Shown: piece by piece, positions 35,192 through 44,508 of the stretch | Position numbering within the stretch: the stretch's first letter is position 1 | Layout: every line of letters begins with the position of its first letter | NCBI RefSeq assembly: GCF_019203965.1 | Contig: NZ_CP076448.1 | Span: 2,929,001 to 2,993,000, forward strand | Origin: Elioraea tepida | Lineage (GTDB): Bacteria > Pseudomonadota > Alphaproteobacteria > Acetobacterales > Acetobacteraceae | Length of the DNA: 64,000 bases | Direction: 5' to 3' | The notes under the pieces: generated by a model | Database searches by the model: none | Seen by the model: only the letters and a program-made list of their open reading frames with translations | Told to the model about the DNA's origin: nothing | Position numbers and translations under genes: made by a program

Positions 35192-38100
35192 ATGGACGGG
35201 ATGATCCACGAGACCGGGGCCGAGTTCGTCGCGGCGCATGCCGCGAATGCTGAGGTGCTGCGCGGAGCCGGCATCGATCTCACCGAGCATGACTCCTGCG
35301 GTGTCGGTGTCGTTGTCGCACTCGACGGCAAGCCCTCCCGGCGCGTGGTGCAGGCGGCGATCGACGCGCTCAAGAGCGTGTGGCACCGCGGCGCGGTGGA
35401 CGCCGACGGCAAGACCGGCGACGGCGCCGGCATCCATGTCGAGATCCCGCGCGACTTCTTCGCCGAAGCGGTGACTCGCGGCGGCGACACGGTTCGCCCA
35501 GGGCGGATCATCGTCGGCCAGATCTTCCTGCCGAAGACCGATCTCGGCGCGCAGGAGCGCTGCCGCCAGATCGTCGAGACCGAGGTGCTCGCCTTCGGCT
35601 ACGGAATCTATGGCTGGCGCCAAGTGCCGATCGACGTCACGGTGATCGGCGAGAAGGCGAACGCCACCCGGCCCGAGATCGAGCAGATCCTGCTCTACGA
35701 CCAGGAGCTGCGCGACGAGGCGACGGTCGAGCGCGACCTCTATGTGATCCGCAGGCGTATCGAGAAGGCGGCGATCGCGGCTCAGGTGGCCGATCTCTAC
35801 ATCTGCTCGCTCTCCTGCCGCTCGATCATCTACAAGGGGATGTTCCTCGCCGAGGCGCTGACCCAGTTCTACCCAGACCTGCTCGACGAGCGCTTCGCCT
35901 CGCGGTTCGCGATCTACCACCAGCGCTACTCGACCAACACCTTCCCCACCTGGAGGCTCGCGCAGCCGTTCCGGATGATCGCCCACAACGGCGAGATCAA
36001 CACGCTTACCGGAAACGTGAACTGGATGAAGAGCCACGAGACGCGGCTCGCCTCGCCGCTGCTCGACCCCTACATGGACGACATCAAGCCGGTGATCCAG
36101 TCGGGCGGCTCCGACACCGCCATCCTCGACAACGTGTTCGAGCTTCTCGTGCGTGCGGGCCGCGACGCGCCGATGGTCAAGGCGCTGATGATCCCCGAAA
36201 GCATCGGCAGCAATGCCACCATGCCCGAGGCGCACCGCGCCCTGTTCCTCTACTGCAACGCCGTGATGGAGCCGTGGGACGGTCCGGCCGCGATCTGCGG
36301 CACCGACGGCCGCTGGGTGATCGCGGGCATGGACCGCAACGGGCTCAGACCGATGCGCTACACGATCACGAGCGACGGGCTGCTCGTCGTCGGCTCCGAG
36401 ACCGGTATGGTGAAGCTGCGCGAGGACGAGATCGTCGCCAAGGGCCGCGTCGGCCCGGGCCAGTGCATCGCCGTCGATCTCGACGCGCCCCGCTTCTATA
36501 CCGACGGCGAGCTCAAGGACCTGCTCGCGAGCCGCGAGGACTTCAGCGCCTGGACCAAGCGGACGCTGCATCTCGACGCCCTGATCCGCACCGACAGCGC
36601 CGAGGTCTCGCGGCTCTCGGGCGAGGCGCTGCGGCGCCGCCAGCTCGCCGCGGGCTTCACCCTCGAGGAGCTCGAGATGATCCTCCACCCGATGGTGGAG
36701 GAGGCGAACGAGGCCGTCGGGTCGATGGGCGACGACACGCCGCTTGCGGTGCTCTCCGACAAGTATCGGCCGCTGTCGCACTATTTCCGCCAGGCCTTCA
36801 GCCAGGTGACGAATCCGCCGATCGACAGCTTGCGCGAGACGCGCGTCATGACGCTCAAAACGCGGCTCGGCAATCTCGGCAACGTGCTCGACCAGGAGCC
36901 GGGCCAGTGCGACCTGCTCCAGCTCGAGAGCCCGGTCCTGACCACCGCTGAGTTCGAGGCGATGCGGGCGCACATGGGCGCCTCCGCCGTCGAGATCGAC
37001 TGCACCTTTCCCGCGGCCGAGGGCGAGGCGGGGCTGCGGCGCGCGATCGACCGGATCCGGCGCGAGGCCGAGGAGGGCGTGCGCGCCGGGGCGGCCCATG
37101 TGATCCTCTCCGACGAGCGTATCTCGGCGGAGCGCTGCGCCATCCCGATGATCCTCGCCACGGGTGGCGTGCACACGCATCTCGTCAAGCAGTCACTCCG
37201 CACCTTCACCTCGCTCAACGTGCGCTGCGCCGAGGCGCTCGACGTTCATTACGTCGCCGTTCTCATCGGTGTGGGCGCGACCACGGTCAATCCCTGGCTC
37301 GCCCAGGAATGCATCGCCGACCGTCAGCGTCGCGGCCTGTTCGGCGACATGACCCTGACGACGGCCGTGCAGCGCTACCGCAAGGCGCTGGACAAGGGCC
37401 TGCTCAAGATCATGTCGAAGATGGGCATCAGCGTTCTCTCGTCCTATCGCGGCGGGCTCAACTTCGAGGCGATCGGCCTGTCGCGCTCGCTGGTGGCCGA
37501 GTTCTTCCCCGGCATGCAGAGCCGAATCTCCGGAATCGGCCTGTCGGGCATCGCGCGCAAGGTGCTCGCGCTGCACGCGCGCGCCTGGGACCCGGACGTC
37601 GTGACGCTGCCCGTCGGCGGCCTCTACAAGCTCCGACGCGAGGGCGAGGTGCATGCCTTCGCCGGGCCCTTGATCCACCTCCTGCAGACCGCGGTGGCGA
37701 CCGACAGCTACCAGACCTACAAGAAGTATTCCGAGGCGGTGCGGAAGCTTCCGCCGATCGCGCTGCGCGACCTGCTCGACTTCAAGACCGAGGGGCGCAA
37801 GCCCGTGCCGGTCGAGGAGGTCGAGAGTGTCACCGAGATCCGCAAGCGCCTCGTCTCGCCGGGGATCAGTTTCGGTGCCCTTTCGCCCGAGGCGCACGAG
37901 ACGCTCTCGATCGCGATGAACCGGATCGGCGCGAAATCCGACAGCGGCGAGGGTGGCGAGGACCCCGCTCGGGCGCGGCCTCGCCCGAACGGCGACAACG
38001 CCAACTCAGCGATCAAGCAGGTCGCCTCCGGCCGGTTCGGCGTCACCGCCGAGTACCTAAACAACTGCCGCGAGATCGAGATCAAGATGGCGCAGGGCGC

Positions 38101-39739
38101 GAAGCCCGGCGAGGGCGGCCAGCTGCCCGGGTTCAAGGTGTCCGAGATCATCGCGAAGCTCAGGCACTCCACACCCGGAATCGCGCTCATCTCCCCCCCA
38201 CCCCACCATGACATCTACTCGATCGAGGACCTCGCGCAGCTGATCTACGACCTCAAGCAGATCAACCCCGATGCGACGGTGTGCGTGAAGCTCGTTGCGC
38301 GTTCCGGCATCGGCACGATCGCCGCCGGCGTGGCCAAGGCCAAGGCAGACGTGATCCTGATCTCCGGTCATGCCGGCGGTACCGGCGCGTCGCCGCAGAC
38401 CTCGATCAAGTATGCCGGCCTGCCGTGGGAGATGGGCCTCTCGGAGGCGCACCAGGTGCTGATGCTGAACCGGCTGAGACACCGCGTTCGGCTTCGCACC
38501 GACGGCGGCATCAAGACCGGGCGCGACGTGGTGATGGCCGCGATGCTGGGCGCGGAGGAGTTCGGCATCGGCACGGCGAGCCTCGTCGCCATGGGCTGCA
38601 TCATGGTGCGGCAGTGCCACTCCAACACCTGCCCGGTCGGCGTCTGCACCCAGGACGAGGCGCTGCGGGCGAAGTTCGACGGCACGCCCGAGAAGGTGAT
38701 CAACCTCTTCAGCTTCATCGCCGAGGAGGTGCGCGAGATCCTGGCAAGCCTCGGCTTCCGCAGGCTCGAGGACGTGATCGGGCGGACTGACCTGTTGCAG
38801 CAAATCAGCCGCGGCGGCGAGCATCTCGACGACCTCGACCTCAACCCGATCCTCGCCCAGGCCGACCCGGGCCCCTATGCGCGGTTCTGCACGCTCGAGG
38901 GGCGGAACGAGGTTCCCGAGACGCTCGATGCGCAGATGATCGCCGACGCCGCTCCGCTCTTCCGCGACGGCGAGAAGATGCAGCTGCAGTACAATATTCG
39001 GTCCACCTACCGCACGATCGGCACCAAGCTCTCCTCGCGGATCGTTCGCCAGTTCGGCATGAAGGGGCTCGCGCCCGGGCATGTGACGGTTCGCCTGCGC
39101 GGCTCTGCCGGGCAGAGCCTCGGCGCCTTTGCCGTGCAGGGGCTGAAGCTCGAAGTGTTCGGCGATGCCAACGACTATGTCGGTAAGGGGCTCTCGGGGG
39201 GCACGATCGTGGTGCGCCAGGCGCCGTCCTCGACGCTCCGGTCGAACGAGAACACGATCATCGGCAATACCGTGCTCTATGGCGCGACCTCTGGCTATCT
39301 CTTCGCTGCCGGCCAGGCGGGCGAGCGCTTCGCGGTGCGCAACTCCGGCGCGATCGCCGTGGTCGAGGGCTGCGGCTCGAACGGCTGCGAGTACATGACG
39401 GGCGGGATCGCGGTGATCCTCGGCCCCGTCGGCGACAACTTCGCCGCCGGAATGACGGGCGGCCAAGCCTTCGTCTATGACCGGGAGGGGCTGCTGCCGG
39501 TGCGGATCAACCCCGAGCACGTTCTATGGCAGCGTCTTGCCCACCCGCACTGGGAGAACGTGCTGCGCGATCTCGTGATGCGCCATGTCGCGGAGACGAA
39601 CAGCCGTTTCGCCGCGATGCTTCTCAACGACTGGTCGCGCGAGCGGGTGCATTTCTGGCAGGTCGTGCCGAGGGATTTCGTCCGCTACCTTCCTGTGCCG
39701 CTCGCGGCCGGCGAGGCGAAGGCTCTGGCGGGGGACTGA
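35192..39739 (+). CDS. gltB: Glutamate synthase (NADPH) large subunit
   Basis: Transfers the amide nitrogen of glutamine to 2-oxoglutarate. Length 1515. The N-terminal amidotransferase nucleophile is Cys36 in HDSCGVG, implying removal of a 35-residue propeptide as in Azospirillum. Then YHQRYSTNTFPTW and MIAHNGEINTLTGN, the central domain, the FMN-binding synthase domain (SDSGEGGEDPARA, ISGHAGGTGASPQTSIKYAG), the Fe-S cysteines (GCIMVRQCHSNTCPVGVC), and the C-terminal GXGXG beta-helix (GSAGQSLGAF, GKGLSGGTIVV, GATSGYLFAAGQAGERFAVRNSGA). Complete. The reading frame is open far upstream inside gltD, but ATG 35192 is the family start. Confidence 0.97.
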   Translation: MDGMIHETGAEFVAAHAANAEVLRGAGIDLTEHDSCGVGVVVALDGKPSRRVVQAAIDALKSVWHRGAVDADGKTGDGAGIHVEIPRDFFAEAVTRGGDTVRPGRIIVGQIFLPKTDLGAQERCRQIVETEVLAFGYGIYGWRQVPIDVTVIGEKANATRPEIEQILLYDQELRDEATVERDLYVIRRRIEKAAIAAQVADLYICSLSCRSIIYKGMFLAEALTQFYPDLLDERFASRFAIYHQRYSTNTFPTWRLAQPFRMIAHNGEINTLTGNVNWMKSHETRLASPLLDPYMDDIKPVIQSGGSDTAILDNVFELLVRAGRDAPMVKALMIPESIGSNATMPEAHRALFLYCNAVMEPWDGPAAICGTDGRWVIAGMDRNGLRPMRYTITSDGLLVVGSETGMVKLREDEIVAKGRVGPGQCIAVDLDAPRFYTDGELKDLLASREDFSAWTKRTLHLDALIRTDSAEVSRLSGEALRRRQLAAGFTLEELEMILHPMVEEANEAVGSMGDDTPLAVLSDKYRPLSHYFRQAFSQVTNPPIDSLRETRVMTLKTRLGNLGNVLDQEPGQCDLLQLESPVLTTAEFEAMRAHMGASAVEIDCTFPAAEGEAGLRRAIDRIRREAEEGVRAGAAHVILSDERISAERCAIPMILATGGVHTHLVKQSLRTFTSLNVRCAEALDVHYVAVLIGVGATTVNPWLAQECIADRQRRGLFGDMTLTTAVQRYRKALDKGLLKIMSKMGISVLSSYRGGLNFEAIGLSRSLVAEFFPGMQSRISGIGLSGIARKVLALHARAWDPDVVTLPVGGLYKLRREGEVHAFAGPLIHLLQTAVATDSYQTYKKYSEAVRKLPPIALRDLLDFKTEGRKPVPVEEVESVTEIRKRLVSPGISFGALSPEAHETLSIAMNRIGAKSDSGEGGEDPARARPRPNGDNANSAIKQVASGRFGVTAEYLNNCREIEIKMAQGAKPGEGGQLPGFKVSEIIAKLRHSTPGIALISPPPHHDIYSIEDLAQLIYDLKQINPDATVCVKLVARSGIGTIAAGVAKAKADVILISGHAGGTGASPQTSIKYAGLPWEMGLSEAHQVLMLNRLRHRVRLRTDGGIKTGRDVVMAAMLGAEEFGIGTASLVAMGCIMVRQCHSNTCPVGVCTQDEALRAKFDGTPEKVINLFSFIAEEVREILASLGFRRLEDVIGRTDLLQQISRGGEHLDDLDLNPILAQADPGPYARFCTLEGRNEVPETLDAQMIADAAPLFRDGEKMQLQYNIRSTYRTIGTKLSSRIVRQFGMKGLAPGHVTVRLRGSAGQSLGAFAVQGLKLEVFGDANDYVGKGLSGGTIVVRQAPSSTLRSNENTIIGNTVLYGATSGYLFAAGQAGERFAVRNSGAIAVVEGCGSNGCEYMTGGIAVILGPVGDNFAAGMTGGQAFVYDREGLLPVRINPEHVLWQRLAHPHWENVLRDLVMRHVAETNSRFAAMLLNDWSRERVHFWQVVPRDFVRYLPVPLAAGEAKALAGD

Positions 39740-39794
39740 CGCCGCGGGCGAGGGTGGCAGGCGCGCCGCGCTCGTGCCATAAGCACGCCCGCGC

Positions 39795-40466
39795 ATGCGC
39801 CTGCTCTTCCACCTCCCGCTCTCGCCCTATTCGCGAAAGGTCCGGCTCGCGCTGGCTGAGAAGGGCCTGCCCTTCGAGCTGAAGCTCGAGAAGGTGTGGG
39901 AACGTCGGCCCGAGTTTCTCGCCCTGAACCCGGCCGCGCAGGTTCCCGTGCTCCTCGAGGAGAACGGGCTTGCCATCCCCGACAGCTACGCGATCTGCGA
40001 GTATCTCGAGGAGGCCTACCCGGACACGCCGACCTTGATCGGCCGCACGCTTGCCGAACGCGCGGAGTGCCGTCGTCTGGTCGCGTGGTTCGACGGCAAG
40101 TTCGCCCGCGAAGTGGACGACAACCTTCTGTTCGAGAAGGTGATGCGCCCGCTGCTCGGGCGCGGCGAGCCGGAGGCGGCGGCGATCCGTGCCGGGTTCG
40201 CCAATCTCCGCCACCATCTCGTCTATCTCGGCTGGCTTGCCGAACAGCGCCGGTGGCTTGCGGGCGATGTGCTCACGCTTGCCGATCTTGCCGCCGCCGC
40301 GCACCTCTCCGCGCTCGACTTCCTCGGCGACGTCGACTGGTCGGTGAGCCCCGCTGCCAAGGCGTGGTATGCGCGGGTGAAGTCACGCCCCTCCTTCCGC
40401 GCACTTCTGAACGATCGTGTCGGCGGGCTGACGCCGCCGCCCCACTACGCCGATCTCGACTTCTGA
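39795..40466 (+). CDS. Glutathione S-transferase family protein
   Basis: Protein of 223 residues. Thioredoxin-like domain at 1-80 (LFHLPLSPYSRKVRLALAEKGLPFEL, NPAAQVPVL, IPDSYAICEYLEE) with the SPYSRKVR active-site loop; an all-alpha domain follows with GDVLTLADLAAAAHLSALDFLGDVDW. Such FtsZ-like or detoxification GSTs are numerous in Alphaproteobacteria; substrate unknown. It lies 55 bases after gltB, same strand. The 189 bases after it hold no supported gene. Confidence 0.88.
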   Translation: MRLLFHLPLSPYSRKVRLALAEKGLPFELKLEKVWERRPEFLALNPAAQVPVLLEENGLAIPDSYAICEYLEEAYPDTPTLIGRTLAERAECRRLVAWFDGKFAREVDDNLLFEKVMRPLLGRGEPEAAAIRAGFANLRHHLVYLGWLAEQRRWLAGDVLTLADLAAAAHLSALDFLGDVDWSVSPAAKAWYARVKSRPSFRALLNDRVGGLTPPPHYADLDF

Positions 40467-40655
40467 TCGCGGCGCGTTGACCCTGAAGCCCGCCCCTTTC
40501 GGCTTGCCCGGCCGTGGTGGACCCTTCCGCGTTCTGGGAGTGCCAGTCCGCCTCCTGCGGCTTGGTGGCGTGTGTCTTTGCCGACGCACCCGTCGGGTCG
40601 TCTTTGCTCCCTGCGATCGGCCTGTGTCTTGCCCTCCGCGCGGTCGAGCAGGCCG

Positions 40656-41645
40656 TCATCGGCGCGGCGCCTCCCCGGGTGCCGGCGGAGCTGGCGCTGT
40701 TGGCGCCGCTCCCGCCGGCGATCCCGGGCCCTCCGAAGGCTGAGACGCGGCGCGCGGCGCCTCCGCGGGCGAGCCGAGGCGCGAGATGTTCTCGGCCGCG
40801 AGCGCCGCCGTGGTCGTCTCCGGCGCGATCCTGATCGCCTGCTCCCAGTCCTGCCGCGCGCCGCGCGCGTCCCCGCCGGCACGGCGGAGATTGCCGCTCT
40901 CGAGCCAGGCTTCCTGGTTCACCGGGTTCCGGGCGAGCGCACGCGCGATGTCGTCGCGCGCAAGCGCCGGCTGGCCGAGCTGGCGCCAGGCCGTGGCGCG
41001 CAGGACATAGGGCTCGGCGAGGAAGGGGCGGAGGTCGATCACCCGCGTCAGATCGTCGATCGCCTCCTGGAACCGGCCGGCTGAGGCGGCGATCACCGCC
41101 CGGTCGGTCAGCAGCTCGGGGTCGTCAGGGCGAAGGGCGAGCGCGAGCGTCACCGCAGCGTAGGCGCGGGTGAGGTCCCCCACCTCGAGCCAGATCTGCG
41201 CGGCCTGCGCGAACAGGGCGGCGCGCACGTCGGCAGGCGCCAGGGCATCCCGCCCGAGCTCCTCGAGCAGGCCGGCGGCGCCGCTGCCGTCGCCCGAGCG
41301 CAACCGTGCCATCGCCTCGCAGTGCCTCGCCGCATCGCCCCCGCCCGCGGCGCGCCAGGCGCGCGCCTCCCGCACGGCGCTTTCCGGGTTTGCGATCGCG
41401 AGCGCCATGCAGCGGTCATAGGCCTCGTCGCGCTCGGCAGAGGCGGAGGCAGGCGGAGCCGAAGGCACTGGAGGATCGGGAGCGATGAGCGGGGAGCCCG
41501 CCTCCGCCGGGCCGGTGGGGCTTGGTGCCATCTCGGCCACCTCCCCCGGCGCTGGCGTCGCGTCGTCCTCGGCGGTCAGCCAAAGCCCGAAGCCGGCCAC
41601 GACGAGGGCCAGCAGCACGCCCAGCACGGTGGCGGACCTCGACAC
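40656..41645 (-). CDS. TPR-repeat protein with N-terminal membrane anchor
   Basis: About 329 residues. Starts with a single hydrophobic segment (SATVLGVLLALVVAGFGLWLTA), a Pro/Ala-rich linker, then helical tetratricopeptide repeats: AALFAQAAQIWLEVGDLTRAYAAVTLALALRPDDPELLTDRAV, FQEAIDDLTRVIDLRPFLAEPYVLRATAWRQLGQPALARDDIARALARNP (key parts only), NQEAWLESGNLRRAGGDARGARQDWEQAI. Likely faces the periplasm and binds a protein partner. GTG 41645 is preferred over ATG 41660 because GGGAGGAGGAGG, lying between the two codons, makes an ideal ribosome binding site for the GTG. Confidence 0.8.
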   Translation of the reverse strand: MSRSATVLGVLLALVVAGFGLWLTAEDDATPAPGEVAEMAPSPTGPAEAGSPLIAPDPPVPSAPPASASAERDEAYDRCMALAIANPESAVREARAWRAAGGGDAARHCEAMARLRSGDGSGAAGLLEELGRDALAPADVRAALFAQAAQIWLEVGDLTRAYAAVTLALALRPDDPELLTDRAVIAASAGRFQEAIDDLTRVIDLRPFLAEPYVLRATAWRQLGQPALARDDIARALARNPVNQEAWLESGNLRRAGGDARGARQDWEQAIRIAPETTTAALAAENISRLGSPAEAPRAASQPSEGPGSPAGAAPTAPAPPAPGEAPRR

Positions 41646-41711
41646 GCCTCCTCCTCCCATTGATCCTGCCCGTCAGTCTAGCCGACAAGGTTGGCCGGAA
41701 AGAGGGCAGGG

Positions 41712-42587
41712 ATGACGCGGCACCTCCTCGTGTTCGGGCTCGGCTACACCGGCGCGGCGATCGCACGCGAGGCGGCTCTGCGCGGCCTTTCGGTCACGGT
41801 CGTGACGCGACACCCCTCGGCTGCCCCGCCCTCTCTCGAACAGGCCGGGATCGGCGTCGCGCCGTTCGCGTCGCCGCCGCTTGCCTCCGCCACCCATCTC
41901 GTCGCCACCGCTCCACCCGGAGAGGACGGCGACCCGGTTCTCGCGGCGCATGCGGCGGCCATCGTCGCCGCGCGCCCGGCATGGATCGGCTATCTCTCGA
42001 CGACGGGGGTCTACGGCGATCGCGGCGGCGCCTGGGTGGACGAGGCGGCGGTCCCGGCTCCGTCGCAGCCGCGCAGCCTCCGGCGCCTCGCTGCCGAGGA
42101 GGCGTGGCGTCGTGTCGCGGCGTCGGCCGGCGCGCGGCTCGACCTCATCCGCCTCGCCGGCATCTACGGCCCAGGTCGGAGCGCGTTCGACGAGCTCCGC
42201 GCCGGAACGGCACGGCGCGTGGTCAAGCCCGGCCACGCCTTCTCGCGGATCCATGTCGCCGACATCGCCGCTCTCGTGCTTGCCGCGATCGAGCACCCGC
42301 CTCAGGACCACGTGCGGGTTTTGCACGGCGCCGATGACGAACCCGCGCCATCGGCCGAGGTGGTGGCCGAAGCGGCGCGTCTTGCGGGGCTCGCCCCGCC
42401 GCCCGAGCTGCCCTTCGAGGCGGCAAAAGGCTCGATGTCGCCGATGGCGCTCAGCTTCTGGAGCGAGAACCGGAAGGTGGCGAACGCCGCCACCAAGGCG
42501 GCGACCGGCTGGGCGCCGCGCTACCCGACCTATCGCGAGGGGCTCGCCGCCATTCTTGCGGCCGAACGCTCAGGCGCCGAGGCCTGA
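41712..42587 (+). CDS. NAD(P)-dependent epimerase/dehydratase-like protein (YeeZ-type)
   Basis: Protein of 291 residues with GxGxxG in LLVFGLGYTGAAIAREAALRG and the extended-SDR features IGYLSTTGVYGDRGGAWVDE, RLAGIYGPGRSAFDELRAG and FSRIHVADIAALVLAAIE. The usual YxxxK is not evident (the equivalent region reads SLRRLAAEEAW), as in other atypical SDRs of the YeeZ group, so it may bind NAD(P) without classical catalysis. ATG 41712 has AGGGCAGGG upstream. The last 18 bases overlap the convergent hydrolase gene. Confidence 0.82.
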   Translation: MTRHLLVFGLGYTGAAIAREAALRGLSVTVVTRHPSAAPPSLEQAGIGVAPFASPPLASATHLVATAPPGEDGDPVLAAHAAAIVAARPAWIGYLSTTGVYGDRGGAWVDEAAVPAPSQPRSLRRLAAEEAWRRVAASAGARLDLIRLAGIYGPGRSAFDELRAGTARRVVKPGHAFSRIHVADIAALVLAAIEHPPQDHVRVLHGADDEPAPSAEVVAEAARLAGLAPPPELPFEAAKGSMSPMALSFWSENRKVANAATKAATGWAPRYPTYREGLAAILAAERSGAEA

Positions 42588-43310
42588 AATCGTCTCGGCG
42601 AGCAGGGCGAGGTCGGGCTCGCGCGAGAGCCGATGATCTCCGTCCTTGATCAGCGTCACCCGGACATCCTCGGAGGCGAGGCGTTCGGCGAGCCGGAGCG
42701 CCGTCCGCCACGGCACCTCGGCGTCGCGCTGCCCGTGCAGGAGCCGCACCGGAGCCGTGATCGGAATCGGGCCCGGCAGCCTCAGACGGGTGCGTCCCTC
42801 CTCGATCAGCGCGCGGCCGATCCGGTAGCCGGCGGGGTCGTACGGGTTCGGAAGTGTCACCACGCCGTCGCGCAGCAAGGCCTCTCGCTGCGCCTCCGTG
42901 AATGACTCCCACATCAGCTCTTCGGTGAAGTCGGGGGCGGCGGCAATCCCGACGAGTGCTGCCATCCGATCGGGGATCGCGAGCGCGACCTCGAGCATGA
43001 TCCACCCCCCCATCGAGGAGCCGACGAGCACGAGCGGCCCTGCCGTTGCGGCCCCGATCACCGAGAGCGCGTCCGCGGTCCAGGCGCCGATCGTCCCGTC
43101 CTCGAAGCGCCCTGCCGAGGCGCCATGGCCCGTGTAGTCGAACCTCAGGAACGCCCGGGCCCTGCGGGCGCACCAGTCGCGCAGGAAGCTCGCCTTGGTG
43201 CCGGTCATGTCGCTCTTGAGCCCGCCCAGGAAGACGATGGCCGGCCCCGAGCCCGGCAAGGCCTCGTAGGCGATCGCCCCGTTGGGGCCCTGATGCATCA
43301 GCGGTGTCAT
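42570..43310 (-). CDS. Alpha/beta-hydrolase (ABHD10-like)
   Basis: Cytosolic protein of 246 residues. Nucleophile elbow VGSSMGG (Ser99 from this start), oxyanion region FLGGLKSDMTGTKA, FDYTGHGASAGRFEDGTIGAW, acid region LLHGQRDAEVPW and late His in KDGDHRLSRE. The GGLKSDMTGTKA segment is typical of ABHD10-type thioesterases/esterases. ATG 43310 has GGGAGC upstream; a GTG at 43319 is the alternative. Substrate not known. Confidence 0.82.
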   Translation of the reverse strand: MTPLMHQGPNGAIAYEALPGSGPAIVFLGGLKSDMTGTKASFLRDWCARRARAFLRFDYTGHGASAGRFEDGTIGAWTADALSVIGAATAGPLVLVGSSMGGWIMLEVALAIPDRMAALVGIAAAPDFTEELMWESFTEAQREALLRDGVVTLPNPYDPAGYRIGRALIEEGRTRLRLPGPIPITAPVRLLHGQRDAEVPWRTALRLAERLASEDVRVTLIKDGDHRLSREPDLALLAETISGLGA

Positions 43311-43359
43311 CCGTCGCACGCTCCCACCCGTCGCGAGGCAGTGCTATAGCGCGCCGCCC

Positions 43360-44508
43360 ATGCCCGCCCCAGGCCCCGCCGTTCTGCAGGTTCTTCCCGC
43401 GCTCGACACGGGCGGGGTGGAGCGGGGCACGGTCGAGGTTGCCGCCGCACTGGTCGCGGCCGGGTTCCGCGCCGTCGTCGCCTCCGCGGGCGGGCGCATG
43501 GTGCCGGACCTCGTGCGCAGCGGCGCGGTCCATGTCACGCTGCCGCTCGCGTCGAAGGACCCTCTCGTCATCTGGCGCAACGCGTCGCGGCTGGCCGCTC
43601 TCATACGCGCGCACGGCATCGCGATCGTGCACGCGAGGAGCCGCGGGCCGGCGTGGAGCGCGCGCCTCGCCGCACGGCGAACGGGCGCCGCGTTCGTCAC
43701 CACCTATCATGGCACCTACACCGAGGGCCTGCCGTTCAAGCGCGCCTACAACGCGGTGATGGCCTCGGGCGACCGGGTGATCGCGATCAGCCGCTTCATC
43801 GCCGAGCATCTGATGCAACGCCACGGCACGGACGCCGTGCGCGTGCGCGTGATCCCGCGCGGTGTGGACCCTGTCCGCTTCGATCCCAGTGCCGTCGGCG
43901 GTGATCGGATGCGCCGCCTCGCCGAGGCGTGGCGCCTGCCCGATGGCGCGCCGGTTGTGCTGCTTCCGGGCCGGCTGACGCGCTGGAAGGGGCAGGCGGT
44001 GCTGATCGAGGCGCTTGCCCGCCTTGCGCGTCGTGACGCGGTCGCGGTACTCGCGGGCGACGACCAGGGTCGCGCTGGCTACCGCGAAGAGCTCGAGGCG
44101 CTCGCCCGGGCGCGTGGCGTGGCCGCGCGGCTGCGCCTGCCGGGCGAGGTCGGCGACATGCCGGCGGCCCTGATGCTCGCCGATGCCGTCGTCTCCGCCT
44201 CGATCGAGCCGGAGGCCTTCGGCCGCGTCGTGGTCGAGGGCCTCGCCATGGGCCGCCCGGTGGTGGCGACGGCGCATGGCGGTGCGGCCGAGACGGTTGC
44301 GCACGGTGTGACCGGCTGGCTCGTTCCGCCCGGCGATCCGGCGGCGCTCGCCGAGCGGCTCGATGCCGTGCTCGCGCTCTCGCCTGCGGAGCGGGCGGCG
44401 CTGGCCGAACGGGCGCGGTCAGCGGTGCTCTCCCGCTACACCACGGCGCGGATGTGCGACGCCACGCTTGACGTCTATCGCGAGCTCCTCAAGGAGCGCG
44501 GCGCGTGA
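43360..44508 (+). CDS. Glycosyltransferase family 4 (GT-B)
   Basis: Protein of 382 residues with the GT4 layout: N-terminal acceptor domain (VLQVLPALDTGGVERGTVEVAAAL, IVHARSRGPAWSARLAARRT, TYHGTYTEGLPFKRAYNAVMASGDRVIAIS) and C-terminal sugar-nucleotide domain (LLPGRLTRWKGQAVLIEAL, SIEPEAFGRVVVEGLAMGRPVVAT, the E-x7-E motif). Alphaproteobacterial relatives act in LPS core assembly. Overlaps the next glycosyltransferase by GTGA, supporting a joint role in LPS. Confidence 0.88.
   Translation: MPAPGPAVLQVLPALDTGGVERGTVEVAAALVAAGFRAVVASAGGRMVPDLVRSGAVHVTLPLASKDPLVIWRNASRLAALIRAHGIAIVHARSRGPAWSARLAARRTGAAFVTTYHGTYTEGLPFKRAYNAVMASGDRVIAISRFIAEHLMQRHGTDAVRVRVIPRGVDPVRFDPSAVGGDRMRRLAEAWRLPDGAPVVLLPGRLTRWKGQAVLIEALARLARRDAVAVLAGDDQGRAGYREELEALARARGVAARLRLPGEVGDMPAALMLADAVVSASIEPEAFGRVVVEGLAMGRPVVATAHGGAAETVAHGVTGWLVPPGDPAALAERLDAVLALSPAERAALAERARSAVLSRYTTARMCDATLDVYRELLKERGA

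Noticed and set aside
40467-40655. Possible small gene between the GST and TPR genes
   Set aside because: No frame shows a convincing start or conserved sequence; the frames only mirror each other.
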